Source: Argyresthia goedartella (Eukaryota; Arthropoda; Insecta; Lepidoptera; Argyresthiidae). From it: a DNA stretch of 64,000 nucleotides. Every line of letters starts with the position of its first letter. Within the stretch, counting starts at the first letter, position 1. This document shows, in pieces, positions 63,940-64,000 of this stretch. The DNA is taken from contig OX463835.1 in NCBI GenBank assembly GCA_949825045.1, positions 23,143,201-23,207,200 of the forward strand. Reading direction: 5' to 3'. The notes beneath the pieces are model-generated. The model ran no database searches and was not told the DNA's origin. It saw nothing but the letters and a program-made list of their open reading frames with translations. The position numbers and the translations under genes are program-made.

Positions 63940-64000
63940 AGAAAACTAAACGAAAAAACTCTAAGCGACAGATACCCTATTCCGAATATTACGGATGTCC

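Larger units (their letters stand above)
60269..64000 (+). mobile_element. element H: Ty3/Gypsy (17.6/297-type), 5' portion
   Basis: The order is LTR, primer site, gag, protease and start of RT on the forward strand, running beyond the window. The primer site and RT start resemble insect Gypsy/errantivirus elements, and RT is close to element C's. Whether it has env is unknown. The LTR start is inferred from where LINE X stops. Confidence 0.78.

Overview
This window is eukaryotic and almost certainly from an insect, most likely a moth or butterfly. Evidence is the AT-rich, intron-scale non-coding DNA and a dense pile of arthropod-type transposable elements: BEL/Pao, Ty3/Gypsy, errantivirus with an F-like env, Jockey/CR1 and RTE LINEs, a P-like THAP element, a mariner-like transposase and a Polinton. 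The order-level placement is inference. I see no intact host gene, rRNA, bacterial operon or CRISPR. All element names here (A, B, C, D, E, G, H, X, Y, Z1, Z2) are local labels.

Region 1-15.2 kb is a graveyard of separate old insertions: the 3' part of a 2.24-kb LTR (1-1716), a SINE remnant, a MITE with 28-bp perfect inverted ends (2436-2674), a broken mariner-like transposase (2790-3870), a reverse-strand LINE Y (3993-7710), an RTE 3' end (9395-9787), a Polinton/Maverick fossil with integrase, phospholipase-like/hydrophobic, cysteine protease and penton-like remains (9835-12175), a P-like element with 8-bp target duplication (13365-14378) and a foldback element (14405-14971).

Region 15.2-60.3 kb is one nested stack. 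LINE X (reverse strand, now split into 15226-15663 and 59483-60268) received errantivirus-like element C (reverse strand, 15668-59478, GTTC duplicated at both outer edges 43.8 kb apart). C was then hit by BEL/Pao element D (20273-28456, GACAG duplication), long-LTR Gypsy element A (28818-46077) and LINE E (48269-57782). Third-level insertions are LINE Z2 in D's gag, LINE Z1 and a solo LTR in A's 5' LTR, element B in A's gag (35039-39255, AGAT duplication) and BEL/Pao element G in E's ORF2 (51738-56092, GAGGG duplication). By-eye LTR divergence falls from C (several percent) to D (about 2 percent) to A (about 1 percent) to G and B (one difference each), matching the nesting order.

Region 60.3-64.0 kb starts a second Gypsy element H on the forward strand (LTR, tRNA primer site, gag, protease, start of RT) that runs off the window.

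Most coding regions are broken. Those nearest to functional are A's pol (1148 codons, reached by a textbook A AAA AAC -1 slippery site) and G's single 1175-codon frame, which joins Gag, protease, the first part of RT and an Env-like membrane-anchored tail. B and G are young but lack most enzymes, so they look like non-autonomous passengers that would need another element's proteins.
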